Part shown: piece by piece, positions 41,924 to 50,972 of the stretch
How the letters are laid out: each line of letters starts with the position of its first letter
Numbering within the stretch: the stretch's first letter is position 1
DNA from: Streptosporangium subroseum
GTDB lineage: Bacteria; Actinomycetota; Actinomycetes; Streptosporangiales; Streptosporangiaceae
DNA: 64,000 bases
Assembly: GCF_900188345.1 (NCBI RefSeq)
Contig: NZ_FZOD01000021.1
Coordinates: 85,571 to 149,570 of the forward strand
Direction of reading: 5' to 3'
Translations under genes and position numbers: made by a program
The notes under the pieces: model-generated
The model's input: only the letters and a program-made list of their open reading frames with translations
Told to the model about the DNA's origin: nothing
Databases searched by the model: none

Positions 41924-42697
41924 TCAGTGGACGGAGAAGCCGCCGTCGACGCAGATGGCCTGGCCGGTGAGGTAGTCGCTGGCCCGGCTCGCGAGGAAGA
42001 CGGCGATGCCGGCGAAGTCGGCGGGGGTGCCGTTGCGGCCGGTCATGGAGCGGGCGGCGAGGGCTTCGACGCGGCCGGGGACGGCTTGGGCGGGTTCGGT
42101 GAGGGGGGTGAGGACAAAACCGGGGATGACGGTGTTGGCGCAGACGCCGTGGGGTGACCAGGCTTCGGCCTGGGAGCGGGTGAGGCCGGTGATGGCGGCT
42201 TTGGAGACGCCGTAGGCACCGCTGTCGCCGAAGGCGCTGATGGACTGCTGGGAGCCGATGTTGATGATGCGGCCCCAGCCGCGCTGGGCCATGCGGGGGC
42301 CGAAGTGCTGTCCGAGGAGGTAGGGGGCGGTGATGTTGACGGCCATGGTCTGGTCGTAGTCGTCGGGGGTGAGGTCGTTCATGGGGCGGCGGATGTTGTT
42401 GGCGGCGTCGTTGACGAGGATGTCGATGTCGCCGAAGAAGGTGGAGGCCTGCCGGCACAGGCGGGTGACGTCGTCGCGGCCGGCGAGGTCGGCGCTGATG
42501 GATGCGGCGTGGATGCCGAGGTCGTGGAGGTTCTGGGTGGCTTCGTGGAGCTCTTTGGTGCGGCGGGCGGCGATGACGACCGCGGCGCCGGCGCGGCCGA
42601 GGGCTTGGGCCATGGTGTGTCCGATGCCGGAGCTTCCGCCGGTGACGAGGGCGACGCGGCCGGTGAGGGAGAAGAGGTCGTCGAGGTATCCAGGCAT
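41924..42697 (-). CDS. SDR-family oxidoreductase
   Basis: The 257-residue SDR has VALVTGGSSGIGHTMAQALG (about 15-34), NDAANN, catalytic Ser in INIGSQQSIS (about 143), YGVSKAA (Y about 156, K about 160) and a final CVDGGFSVH. The ARR after strand 2 favours NADP(H). Start 42697 (MPGYLDDLFSLTGRV) matches the family; an ATG at 42715 lies inside the palindrome and is less likely. It is directly downstream of a MarR gene and may be its target. Confidence 0.9.
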   Translation of the reverse strand: MPGYLDDLFSLTGRVALVTGGSSGIGHTMAQALGRAGAAVVIAARRTKELHEATQNLHDLGIHAASISADLAGRDDVTRLCRQASTFFGDIDILVNDAANNIRRPMNDLTPDDYDQTMAVNITAPYLLGQHFGPRMAQRGWGRIINIGSQQSISAFGDSGAYGVSKAAITGLTRSQAEAWSPHGVCANTVIPGFVLTPLTEPAQAVPGRVEALAARSMTGRNGTPADFAGIAVFLASRASDYLTGQAICVDGGFSVH

Positions 42698-42698
42698 A

Positions 42699-42726
42699 CC
42701 AAAGGAACCTATCATCCTACCTTTGG
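42699..42726. promoter_or_regulatory. CCAAAGG-N14-CCTTTGG inverted repeat between MarR and SDR genes
   Basis: The 7-bp perfect arms lie between the MarR stop and the SDR start. The placement suggests that the SDR has its own MarR-controlled promoter or that a hairpin sits in the dicistronic mRNA. Confidence 0.5.
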
Positions 42727-42736
42727 ATGGCGCCCC

Positions 42737-43225
42737 TCACTGTGAGGTGGCGGCGTGATGCCGGATCTTGCCCATCTGAAGGGTGATGGCGGCGTCCTGG
42801 ATCTTGTCCATGACGTCGGAGAGGTCGTGCAGGGTCGCGGTGTCGAGGCACTGCAGGAGGCGGCGGAAGTCGGCGAGGCCGGTGTCGGCGATCTGCTCGG
42901 TGAGGGCACGCCCGGCGGGGGTGAGCTCGACGCGGCGGACGCGGCGGTCGTGGGCGTCTTCGCGGCGGGTGACGAGGCCATGGCCGACCAGGCGGTCGAC
43001 GATGCCGGTGACGGTGCCGAGGCCGACGCCGAGATGCTGGGCGAGATCCTGGCCGGAGGCGGAGTCCTGGCAGGAGAGGATCATGACGACTTTGAGCTGG
43101 CGCATGGTCAGGTTGGAGTCGAAGAACGGTGAGGAGGAACGGTCCTGGGCGAGGAGCCGCCCCAGGTCACGTTGCATTTCACCGATTCGGTCGATCAGCC
43201 GGTCGCGTTCGTCGTCCACACTCAC
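42737..43225 (-). CDS. MarR-family transcriptional regulator
   Basis: The protein has 162 residues from GTG 43225 (GTG 43219 and TTG 43264 are alternatives). Winged helix: LTMRQLKVVMILSCQD, then SGQDLAQHLGVGLGTVTGIV and DRLVGHGLVTRREDAHDRRV. It is divergent from the RND pump gene. The TTCGC/GCGAA inverted repeats at 43269-43306 in between may be its operator, making it a likely repressor of the pump as well as a regulator of the SDR. Confidence 0.88.
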   Translation of the reverse strand: MSVDDERDRLIDRIGEMQRDLGRLLAQDRSSSPFFDSNLTMRQLKVVMILSCQDSASGQDLAQHLGVGLGTVTGIVDRLVGHGLVTRREDAHDRRVRRVELTPAGRALTEQIADTGLADFRRLLQCLDTATLHDLSDVMDKIQDAAITLQMGKIRHHAATSQ

Positions 43226-43340
43226 CTCTCGCTTCCTGAGAAGGTTATCAGGATCACACGACAACGCTAAATATTCGCATGAAGCGAAGTGTTAGTCTGG
43301 GGCGAATCTTACGATGACGTCCCCCTAGGAGCCCGCCCCC

Positions 43341-46300
43341 ATGACCGCCCTGGCCAGGTTGAGCCTTGCCAACCGCAGCCTCGTCATAATGATCGCGCTC
43401 GTGCTGAGCGCGTTCGGCGCCTTCGCGATCCCGTCGCTGAAACAACAGCTGCTGCCATCGCTTTCGTTCCCGGGCGCGTTCGTGGTCGCCCCCTACCAGG
43501 GGGCTTCGCCCGAGATCGTCGAGGAGCAGGTCACCAAGCCGATCGAGAGCAGCTTCCAGGGCATCGGCGGGGTCACCGAGATGACCTCGACCTCCAGGGA
43601 GGGCATGGCGCAGGTCCAGGTGTCGTTCGAGTACGGCACCGACATCGACGCCGCGGTCACCGAGATGCAGCAGGCGGTGTCGCGCATCGGCGCCCAGCTG
43701 CCCGCCGGGGTGGATCCGCAGGTCCTGACCGGCGGCACGGACGACATCCCGGTGCTGGTGCTGGCGGTGGGTGACGGCGGCGACCAGCGGGACACGGCCG
43801 ACAAGCTTGAGCGGGTCATGGTGCCGGAGCTGCAGGGCATCGACGGCGTCAGCGAGGCCACGGTGACCGGCACCCGCGACGAGGTCGTGGTGATCACCCC
43901 GGACGTCAAGAAGCTCGCGGCGCACAGGTTGGCGCCGACCGCGGTGACCGACGCGCTGCGCGCCAACGGCCAGCCGGTGGCGGCGGGCAGCCTGACCGAG
44001 GATCAGACGTCGCTGACGGTTCAGGTCGGCAGCCGGATCACCACGCTGCAGGAGCTGAAGGACCTCTACCTCACGCCGGCGGCCGCGCCGCAGGTCGCTC
44101 CCCAGTCGCCGCAGGGCCGTACGGTGCCGGGGCAGCCGGTCGCGCAGGTGCAGCAGCGCCCGCCGGCGGCGCCCAAGCCGGTGAAGCTGAGCGAGGTGGC
44201 GACCGTGGAGCGGGCGCTGGCCGAGAGCACCTCGCTGACGCGCACCAAGGGCGAGCCGAGCCTGGGCGTGTCGGTGACCATGTCCCCCGACGGCAACGCG
44301 GTGGCGATCTCTCACGCGGTGCGCGAGAAGCTGAACGACCCGGCGATCACGCAGGCCATCGGCGGGCCCTCGCAGGTGACGGTGGTCTTCGACCAGGCGC
44401 CGTATGTGGAACGTTCGATCGAGGACCTGGCGACCGAGGGCCTGCTGGGCCTGGCCTTCGCGGTGCTGGTCATTCTGATCTTCCTGCTGTCGGTGCGCTC
44501 CACGCTGGTGACGGCGGCGTCGATCCCGCTGTCGGTGATCATCGCGTTGATCGCGCTGTGGCTGGGCGACTACTCCCTCAACCTGCTCACCCTGGGCGCG
44601 CTGACCATCGCGGTCGGGCGGGTGGTCGACGACTCGATCGTGGTCTTGGAGAACATCAAGCGGCACCTGGGCTACGGCGAGGAGAAACGCAAGGCGGTGC
44701 TGGCGGGCGTGCGTGAGGTGAGCGGCGCGGTGACGGCCTCGACGCTGACCACGGTGGCGGTGTTCCTGCCGATCGCGGTGGTGGGGGGCATGGTCGGGCA
44801 GCTGTTCGCGCCGTTCGCGATCACGGTGACGGTGGCGCTGCTGGCCTCGCTGCTGGTGTCGCTGACGGTGATCCCGGTGCTGGCCTACTGGTTCCTGAAG
44901 GCGCCGGTGCTGAGCGCCGAGGAGGCGCGCGCGGTACGGGAGGAGGCCGAGGCCAAGGAGCTGCGCAGCCCGTTGCAGCGCGCCTACCTGCCGGTGCTGC
45001 GTTTCGCGACGAAGCGGCGGATGGTCACCCTGCTGGTCGGCGTTCTGATCTTCGCCGCGACGATGGGCCTGGCGGGACGGCTGGAGACCAACTTCCTCGA
45101 CTCCACGGGGCAGGACACCGTCTCCCTCAGCCAGAAGATGCCGCCCGGCACGGATCTGGCCACGACGGACGCGGCGGCCAAGAAGGTCGAGCAGGTACTG
45201 GGCTCCCTCAAGGACGTGAAGGCCTATCAGGTCAACGTGGGAGGCGGCGGCGGATTCCTGGGCGGCTCCGGCGGGGGCGGCGATCGCGCCTCCTACTCGG
45301 TGACGGTCGCCGAGGGCGCCGACTCCTCGGCGCTGGAGGAGACGCTGCGTGAGCGGCTCAAGGCCGTCACCGACGCCGGTGAGATCACCGTGGGCGGCGG
45401 TCAGGGCGGCCCGGGCGGTTCGACCGACCAGCTTCAGGTGATCGTGCAGGCGCCGGACACCGAGACGCTGAACAGCGCGGCCGAGACGGTGCGCGCGGCG
45501 ATGGCCGGCGTGGGCGGGCTGCGGGACGTGGCGTCGAACCTGGCGGCCAGCGCGCAGCGCATCGAGGTACAGGTCGACCGGGAGAAGGCCGCGGCCAAGG
45601 GCCTGAGCGAGACGCAGATCGGGCAGCTGGTGGCGCAGCAGTTCCGCGGGGCGCCGCTGGGCCAGGTCACGCTGGACGGGCGGACCGGTGACCTGATCAT
45701 GCGCAGCGGGGACGCGCCGGAGAGCCTGAGCGCGGTCGCCGCGCTGAAGCTGCCGACCGCGACCGGCACGGTGAAGCTGTCGGACGTGGCGACGGTGGCG
45801 AAGGTCGACGGGCCGACGCAGGTGACCCGGATCGACGGTGAGCGCAGCGCGACGGTGTCGGGTACGGCCACCGGCAGCGACCTGGGCAGTGTGACCACGG
45901 CTCTGACCACGAAGCTGGACGCGCTGTCGCTTCCGGCCGGGGCGACGTTCACCATCGGCGGGGTGAGCGCGCAGCAGGACGAGGCGTTCGGGCAGCTGGG
46001 GCTGGCGATGCTGGCGGCCATCGCGATCGTCTTCATGATCATGGTGGCGGCGTTCCGGAGTTTCGCCCAGCCGCTGATCCTGCTGGTGTCGGTGCCGTTC
46101 GCGGCGACCGGTGCGATCGGCCTGCTGCTGATCACCGGCACGCCGCTGGGGATCCCGGCGCTGATCGGCATGCTGATGCTGATCGGCATCGTGGTGACCA
46201 ACGCGATCGTGCTGATCGACCTGATCAACCAGTACCGCGCGCAGGGGCTGGGCATCGTGGAGGCGGTGATCGAGGGTGGCCGGCGCCGTCTGCGGCCGAT

Positions 46301-46565
46301 CCTGATGACCGCGGTCGCGACGATCTTCGCGTTGATCCCGATGGCGCTGGGCCTGACCGGGTCGGGCGGGTTCATCTCCCAGCCGCTGGCGATCGTGGTG
46401 ATCGGCGGCCTGCTGTCGTCGACGCTGCTGACGCTGGTGCTGGTGCCGACCCTGTACGTGATGCTGGAGCGGACCAAGGAGCGTCTGCGCCGCAAGCCGA
46501 AGGCCGGCAGGCACGAGGCCGAGGTGAAGGTCTACGACGCCGAGGAGCTGACGCCGGCTCGCTAG
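43341..46565 (+). CDS. RND-superfamily efflux transporter (HAE/AcrB-like)
   Basis: The 1074-residue protein has 12 predicted helices in two halves. Each half has a helix followed by a large extracytoplasmic domain and a cluster of helices (LGLAFAVLVILIFLLSVRST near 372; AMLAAIAIVFMIMVAAFRSF near 893). The helix-4 proton-relay motif is VGRVVDDSIVVLENIKRHLG (DD about 430). A Pro/Gln-rich insert (about 248-280) and Gly-rich loops are unusual additions. No membrane-fusion or outer-membrane partner is nearby, as expected in a Gram-positive. It likely exports lipids or drugs. Confidence 0.92.
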   Translation: MTALARLSLANRSLVIMIALVLSAFGAFAIPSLKQQLLPSLSFPGAFVVAPYQGASPEIVEEQVTKPIESSFQGIGGVTEMTSTSREGMAQVQVSFEYGTDIDAAVTEMQQAVSRIGAQLPAGVDPQVLTGGTDDIPVLVLAVGDGGDQRDTADKLERVMVPELQGIDGVSEATVTGTRDEVVVITPDVKKLAAHRLAPTAVTDALRANGQPVAAGSLTEDQTSLTVQVGSRITTLQELKDLYLTPAAAPQVAPQSPQGRTVPGQPVAQVQQRPPAAPKPVKLSEVATVERALAESTSLTRTKGEPSLGVSVTMSPDGNAVAISHAVREKLNDPAITQAIGGPSQVTVVFDQAPYVERSIEDLATEGLLGLAFAVLVILIFLLSVRSTLVTAASIPLSVIIALIALWLGDYSLNLLTLGALTIAVGRVVDDSIVVLENIKRHLGYGEEKRKAVLAGVREVSGAVTASTLTTVAVFLPIAVVGGMVGQLFAPFAITVTVALLASLLVSLTVIPVLAYWFLKAPVLSAEEARAVREEAEAKELRSPLQRAYLPVLRFATKRRMVTLLVGVLIFAATMGLAGRLETNFLDSTGQDTVSLSQKMPPGTDLATTDAAAKKVEQVLGSLKDVKAYQVNVGGGGGFLGGSGGGGDRASYSVTVAEGADSSALEETLRERLKAVTDAGEITVGGGQGGPGGSTDQLQVIVQAPDTETLNSAAETVRAAMAGVGGLRDVASNLAASAQRIEVQVDREKAAAKGLSETQIGQLVAQQFRGAPLGQVTLDGRTGDLIMRSGDAPESLSAVAALKLPTATGTVKLSDVATVAKVDGPTQVTRIDGERSATVSGTATGSDLGSVTTALTTKLDALSLPAGATFTIGGVSAQQDEAFGQLGLAMLAAIAIVFMIMVAAFRSFAQPLILLVSVPFAATGAIGLLLITGTPLGIPALIGMLMLIGIVVTNAIVLIDLINQYRAQGLGIVEAVIEGGRRRLRPILMTAVATIFALIPMALGLTGSGGFISQPLAIVVIGGLLSSTLLTLVLVPTLYVMLERTKERLRRKPKAGRHEAEVKVYDAEELTPAR

Positions 46566-46589
46566 GGTCCTTCGTCTTTCGCTGTCTCA

Positions 46590-46637
46590 CCGATCGCCGT
46601 ACGGCGCGCGCCCCTCGCGCCGCCGTACGGCGATCGG
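46590..46637. terminator. Long perfect hairpin (17-bp stem) after the RND pump
   Basis: CCGATCGCCGTACGGCG and CGCCGTACGGCGATCGG form a perfect 17-bp stem around a 14-nt loop, starting 25 bp after the stop. It is a very stable terminator separating the pump from purB. Confidence 0.85.
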
Positions 46638-46701
46638 CCGTTTCCGCGGTCGCCGCCCCTGCGTGGGCCGGACCGTACGGGGCGCAATACAATGAGGGAA
46701 C

Positions 46702-48132
46702 GTGACTGCCAAGCCGCGTATCCCCAATGTCCTTGCCGCCCGCTATGCCTCGGCGGAGCTGGCCCGTCTGTGGTCTCCCGAGTACAAGGTGGTGGCCGAG
46801 CGGCGCCTGTGGCTGGCCGTGCTGGCCGCGCAGGCGCAGCTGGGGGTGGAGGTTCCCGAGACGGCGGTGGCCGACTACGAGAAGGTCATCGACCAGGTGG
46901 ACCTGGCCTCGATCGCCGAGCGCGAACGCCTGACCCGCCACGACGTCAAGGCCCGCATCGAGGAGTTCAACGACCTGGCCGGGCACGAGCACGTGCACAA
47001 GGGCATGACCTCGCGGGACCTGACCGAGAACGTCGAGCAGTTGCAGATCCGCGACAGCCTCGTCGTGGTGCGCGGGCGGTGCGTGGCGCTGCTGGCGCGG
47101 CTGGGGGCGCTCGCGGCCGAGCATTCGGGCACGGTGATGGCCGGCCGGTCGCACAATGTGGCGGCGCAGTCGACGACGCTGGGCAAGCGGTTCGCCTCGG
47201 CGGCCGATGAGCTGCTGGTGGCGTTCGCCCGGCTGGAGGAGCTGATCGCCCGCTATCCGCTGCGCGGCATCAAGGGGCCGGTCGGCACCGCCCAGGACAT
47301 GCTGGACCTGCTGGGCGGGGACCGGGCGAAGCTGGCGGAGCTGGAAGACGGGGTGGCGGCGCACCTGGGGTTCGCGCACCGCTTCACCAGCGTCGGGCAG
47401 GTCTACCCGCGTTCGCTGGACTACGAGGTGGTGACGGCGCTGGTCCAGCTGGCCGCCGCCCCCTCCTCACTGGCCAAGACGATCCGGCTGATGGCCGGGC
47501 ACGAGCTGGTCACGGAGGGTTTCCAGAAGGGCCAGGTGGGCTCTTCCGCGATGCCGCACAAGATGAACACGCGCTCGTGTGAGCGGGTCAACGGGCTGAC
47601 GGTGATCCTGCGGGGTTACGCCTCCATGGTCGGGGAGCTGGCCGGGGACCAGTGGAACGAGGGCGACGTGTCGTGCTCGGTGGTGCGGCGGGTGGCGCTG
47701 CCGGACGCGTTCTTCGCCTTCGACGGCCTGGTGGAGACCATGCTGACCGTGCTGGCGGAGTTCGGGGCGTTCCCGGCGGTCATCGCCGCCGAACTGGACC
47801 GGTATCTGCCGTTCCTGGCGACGACGAAGATGCTGATGGCCGCGGTGCGGGCCGGGGTGGGCCGCGAAAGCGCGCACGAGCTGATCAAGGAGCACGCGGT
47901 CGCCTCGGCGCTGGCGATGCGCGAGCGGGGCGCCGGCAACGAGCTGGTGGAGCGTCTGGCGGCCGATGAGCGCTTCCCGCTGGACCGGGCGGCACTGGAG
48001 CACCTGCTGGGAGAGCGCATCGCGTTCACCGGCGCGGCCGCCGAGCAGGTCGAGGCGGTCGTGGCGCGGATCGGTGAGATCACCGCCCGCTATCCGGCCG
48101 ACGCGGCCTATGTCCCCGGCGCGATTCTCTGA
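46702..48132 (+). CDS. purB: Adenylosuccinate lyase
   Basis: The 476-residue fumarase/aspartase-superfamily enzyme catalyses two steps of purine biosynthesis (SAICAR to AICAR, adenylosuccinate to AMP). Visible motifs: HKGMTSRDLTENVEQLQIRD (about 99-118), SGTVMAGRSHNVAAQSTTLG (catalytic His region) and the signature GSSAMPHKMN (about 278-287). Length is normal. GTG start at 46702. It is followed after 15 bp by a GNAT gene, probably cotranscribed. Confidence 0.96.
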   Translation: MTAKPRIPNVLAARYASAELARLWSPEYKVVAERRLWLAVLAAQAQLGVEVPETAVADYEKVIDQVDLASIAERERLTRHDVKARIEEFNDLAGHEHVHKGMTSRDLTENVEQLQIRDSLVVVRGRCVALLARLGALAAEHSGTVMAGRSHNVAAQSTTLGKRFASAADELLVAFARLEELIARYPLRGIKGPVGTAQDMLDLLGGDRAKLAELEDGVAAHLGFAHRFTSVGQVYPRSLDYEVVTALVQLAAAPSSLAKTIRLMAGHELVTEGFQKGQVGSSAMPHKMNTRSCERVNGLTVILRGYASMVGELAGDQWNEGDVSCSVVRRVALPDAFFAFDGLVETMLTVLAEFGAFPAVIAAELDRYLPFLATTKMLMAAVRAGVGRESAHELIKEHAVASALAMRERGAGNELVERLAADERFPLDRAALEHLLGERIAFTGAAAEQVEAVVARIGEITARYPADAAYVPGAIL

Positions 48133-48147
48133 GAAAGGCGCTCGTCG

Positions 48148-48897
48148 GTGAAAGGCCGTGCCGTGGAGTTGACCGCGACCGGCGACGTGGTCGCCGCCTG
48201 CGACGACGACACGATGATCGTGTGGGCGGCGCGGGGGATGGGCGCCGGGGTGCGGGCATGGGCGCTAGGGGAGGCGGTGGCGGTGGCCAGCCCGGATCTC
48301 AACCGCCGTGACCGGCTGACGGTGCGCGGCCCCGCGCCGCAGGTGGCCCGGCTGGTGGGGCTGGTGCGGCCGGAGCTGGACCCCTCCTACCGGCTGCTGG
48401 GCGACCGGGCGTTGCTGGGCGAGCTGACCGAGCGGGTGCCGGGGGTGCGGCCGCTGGCGTCGTTCGAGTGGATGGACGCCACCCGCCCGCCGCCGCCCGC
48501 GAAAGCCCCGGCGGCGGGCGGGTGGCTGGAGGGCGCGGAGCGGGAGGTGAGCGCCCTGCTGGCCGAGGCCTCTCCCTCCTCGTGGGCGACTCCCGGGGTG
48601 GCGGGCGTTCGCCGCTGGGCGGGACTGCGCGCCGAGGACGGGACCCTGGTGGCCACGGCCGCCGACGCCTGGTCCTGCCCGCAGGTCGGGTTCGTCGCCG
48701 GAGTGGCCACCGCCCCCTCCCACCGGGGCCGGGGTCACGGGGAGAGACTGTGCCGGTTCGTCTTCGAGGCGCTCGTCGCCGGGCATGGCCGGGTCGCGCT
48801 GATGGTCGAGACCGGCAACCACCAGGCGATCAGCCTGTATGAGCGGCTGGGCCTGCGGCTCCGCCCGGTCGCCGCCGCGGCCCTGGACGGCGCCTGA
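48148..48897 (+). CDS. GNAT-family N-acetyltransferase with N-terminal extension
   Basis: The 249-residue protein has a GNAT core in its C-terminal half, with the acetyl-CoA loop VATAPSHRGRGHGERLCRFV (about 190-209) and the MVETGNHQAISLYERLGL ending. The first 130 residues resemble the non-catalytic lobe of FR47-like two-domain acetyltransferases. Substrate unknown. It starts with GTG 15 bp after purB. Confidence 0.85.
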   Translation: MKGRAVELTATGDVVAACDDDTMIVWAARGMGAGVRAWALGEAVAVASPDLNRRDRLTVRGPAPQVARLVGLVRPELDPSYRLLGDRALLGELTERVPGVRPLASFEWMDATRPPPPAKAPAAGGWLEGAEREVSALLAEASPSSWATPGVAGVRRWAGLRAEDGTLVATAADAWSCPQVGFVAGVATAPSHRGRGHGERLCRFVFEALVAGHGRVALMVETGNHQAISLYERLGLRLRPVAAAALDGA

Positions 48898-49116
48898 AGG
48901 ATCCGCGCCGACCGGCGGTCACGGGGCGGGCCGCCCCGTGACCGAGCTGGACCGGCGACGCCAGGGCGACCCCGCGCCGGAAGCGGTCACGGCGGCGCTC
49001 GGACACGCGATCAGGGGGGCCGTACGCACGCGGATCGGCCCCCTGCCCAGGGCGGACGCAAGCAGGTAGAAAACCGGATGCAAGGCGCGGTCGCGGCAGG
49101 CAGAGTGGATGAAATG

Positions 49117-50133
49117 ATGTCCAGTTTCATACCTGGTCTGGAGCTTTCGCGCACCTTCTACGTTCAGGTCGTGCGGCCGATCCTGACCGACATTCCCCAT
49201 AGTGCCGCGCTGATCGGCGCCGGGTCGGAGGTCCTGGCGTTCGACACCGAACGTTCCACCGATCACGACTGGGGGCCGCGCGTGGTGCTGTTCACCGCGC
49301 CCCATCTGACCGGGCAGGTCCGCCAGGCCGTCACCGCCGGCCTGCCGGAGATCTTCTGCGGTTACCGTACCGCCATCGGCGCCACCCACGGCGTGCAGGT
49401 GAGCGACGTGGCCACCTGGTTCACCGACCGGCTCGGGTTCGACCCGCTAGGTGGCGTGAGCACCCTGGACTGGCTGTCGACTCCCTGGCAGCGGCTGGCC
49501 GAGGTCACCAGCGGGGAGGTCTTCCACGACGGCCTGGAGGCCCTCGAGCCCGCCCGCGCCGCACTGCGCTGGTACCCACCGGACCTGGAACGCTACGTAC
49601 TGGCCGGGCAGTGGAGACGCCTGGCCCAGATGGAGGCCTTCCCCGGCCGGTGCGGGGAGGTGGGCGACGATCTGGGCTCGGCGGTGCTCACCGCCGGCCT
49701 GGCCCGGGACCTGATGCGGCTGGTGCTGCTGATGCGCCGGCGCTACCCGCCGTACGCGAAATGGCTCGGCAGCGGTTTCGCCCGCCTGTCGGGTACGGCC
49801 GAGCTGGGGGAGGACCTGTCGGCGGCGGTGGCCGCCGGCGACTGGCGGGCACGCCAGGAGCATCTGGGCCGCGCCTACCAGCGGGTGGCCGCCCTGCACA
49901 ACCGGCTGGTTCCCCAGCCCGCGCTCGACACCTCGATGCGGGGCTTTCACGACCGGCCGTTCCAGGTCATCGGCGCCCAGCGTTTCGCCGACGCCCTGAA
50001 CGCCGCCATCACCGACCCGGTGATCCGGGCACTGCCGCCGATCGGCTCGATCGACCAGTTCGGCGACTCCACCGACCTGCTCACCCACCCGCGACGGTGC
50101 CGCGCGGCGACGCGGGCCGTACTGGATCTCTAG
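49117..50133 (+). CDS. DUF4037-domain (nucleotidyltransferase-like) protein
   Basis: The 338-residue protein starts MSSFIPGLELSRTFYVQVVR, contains a nucleotidyltransferase-like GAGSEVLAFDTERSTDHDWG (about 35-54, D-x-D pattern) and a helical half typical of DUF4037. It may transfer a nucleotide to a small molecule or protein. Upstream in-frame starts at 49078 and 49114 exist; 49117 best fits the family. The 219-bp gap before it holds no gene. Confidence 0.82.
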   Translation: MSSFIPGLELSRTFYVQVVRPILTDIPHSAALIGAGSEVLAFDTERSTDHDWGPRVVLFTAPHLTGQVRQAVTAGLPEIFCGYRTAIGATHGVQVSDVATWFTDRLGFDPLGGVSTLDWLSTPWQRLAEVTSGEVFHDGLEALEPARAALRWYPPDLERYVLAGQWRRLAQMEAFPGRCGEVGDDLGSAVLTAGLARDLMRLVLLMRRRYPPYAKWLGSGFARLSGTAELGEDLSAAVAAGDWRARQEHLGRAYQRVAALHNRLVPQPALDTSMRGFHDRPFQVIGAQRFADALNAAITDPVIRALPPIGSIDQFGDSTDLLTHPRRCRAATRAVLDL

Positions 50134-50444
50134 GCCGCGACCGGTTCGCGGTGGCGGGCCAGCATGCGCCGCTCGAACCACAGCGAGGTGAACGGGGGCA
50201 CCGAGCACGCCAGGCCCAGCACGATCACGCCCGGGCTCCAGCGCTCCACCCGGGCCGCGGCCAGCACCCCGGCCACGTACAGGACGAACATCGCACCGTG
50301 CACCGGGCCGAAGATCTTCACTCCGAGGTCACCGGTGTCGGCGATGTACTTGAAGAACATGCCGATGAGCAGTCCCGCCCACGAACACGCCTCAGCGATC
50401 GCCACATAACGGAACAGACGGAGTGCGGTCGGCACAGCGGGCAC
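50130..50444 (-). CDS. DUF3817 family small membrane protein
   Basis: The 104-residue protein has three predicted helices and the pattern ALRLFRYVAIAEACSWAGLL (about 7-26), KYIADTGDLGVKIFGPVHGA and VERWSPGVIVLGLACSVPPF typical of DUF3817, a membrane protein of unknown role. It is convergent with, and overlaps by 4 bp, the DUF4037 gene. The gap 50445-50598 is empty. Confidence 0.88.
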   Translation of the reverse strand: MPAVPTALRLFRYVAIAEACSWAGLLIGMFFKYIADTGDLGVKIFGPVHGAMFVLYVAGVLAAARVERWSPGVIVLGLACSVPPFTSLWFERRMLARHREPVAA

Positions 50445-50598
50445 CTTTTCTTCAAGGTCGGCGGGGAACGGTTCCCCAGCCTAGGGGGAGGTGGGGGCGG
50501 TCCCGGCTTCGGGCCTTCGGCGAGGAACACCGGCCGGCCCGCCCCGGTCGCATCGGCGGCGGCGGGCCGTTCGGCCTTGCCCCAGGCGGCGCTTGACG

Positions 50599-50970
50599 TC
50601 ACCCGTCCTGATCGGTGCCGGGACAGAGCCGGGTGCTGCCGAGGTAGCCGTGGAGGGCCTGGCGGGAGCGGGTGAGCGTGTCGATGCGCTCGTCGAGCCC
50701 GCGAAGGTGCGCTCGGAGGACGTCCAGCAGCTCAGGACAGAGCTCGAGGTCGGGGGCGGCGCCGGTGGCGCAGGGCAGCAGGAACCCGATGTCCTCGGTT
50801 GAGAGCCCGGCCTCGAGCAGCCCCCTGATCTGGGTCACGGTCAGGACGGCGTCGTCGGTGTACTCGCGGTAGCCGTTGGCGCCGCGGCCCGGCTCCAGCA
50901 AACCCTGGTCCTCGTAGTAGCGCAGCAGATGCGCACCGACTCCGGTCCGGCGGCTCAGCTCACCGATCAA
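50599..50970 (-). CDS. MerR-family transcriptional regulator, possibly 5'-truncated
   Basis: The 123-residue protein opens IGELSRRTGVGAHLLRYYED, the MerR helix-turn-helix, then QGLLEPGRGANGYREYTDDA and a coiled-coil dimerisation helix (ELLDVLRAHLRGLDERIDTL). A Cys in LLPCATG and one in LELCPEL recall redox- or thiol-sensing MerR proteins. The only possible start is TTG 50970, one codon before the conserved Ile. Directly beyond it the opposite strand encodes the middle of an imine reductase. The normal promoter and perhaps the first codons are missing. Confidence 0.75.
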   Translation of the reverse strand: MIGELSRRTGVGAHLLRYYEDQGLLEPGRGANGYREYTDDAVLTVTQIRGLLEAGLSTEDIGFLLPCATGAAPDLELCPELLDVLRAHLRGLDERIDTLTRSRQALHGYLGSTRLCPGTDQDG

Positions 50971-50972
50971 CC

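Noticed and set aside
41835..41975. Possible 5' fragment of an XRE regulator (MDDRIKIQEFLTAYGGDRG)
   Set aside because: The opening resembles XRE regulators often found beside aldo/keto reductase operons, but only about 20 residues match, an internal deletion must be assumed, and the helix-turn-helix itself is absent.
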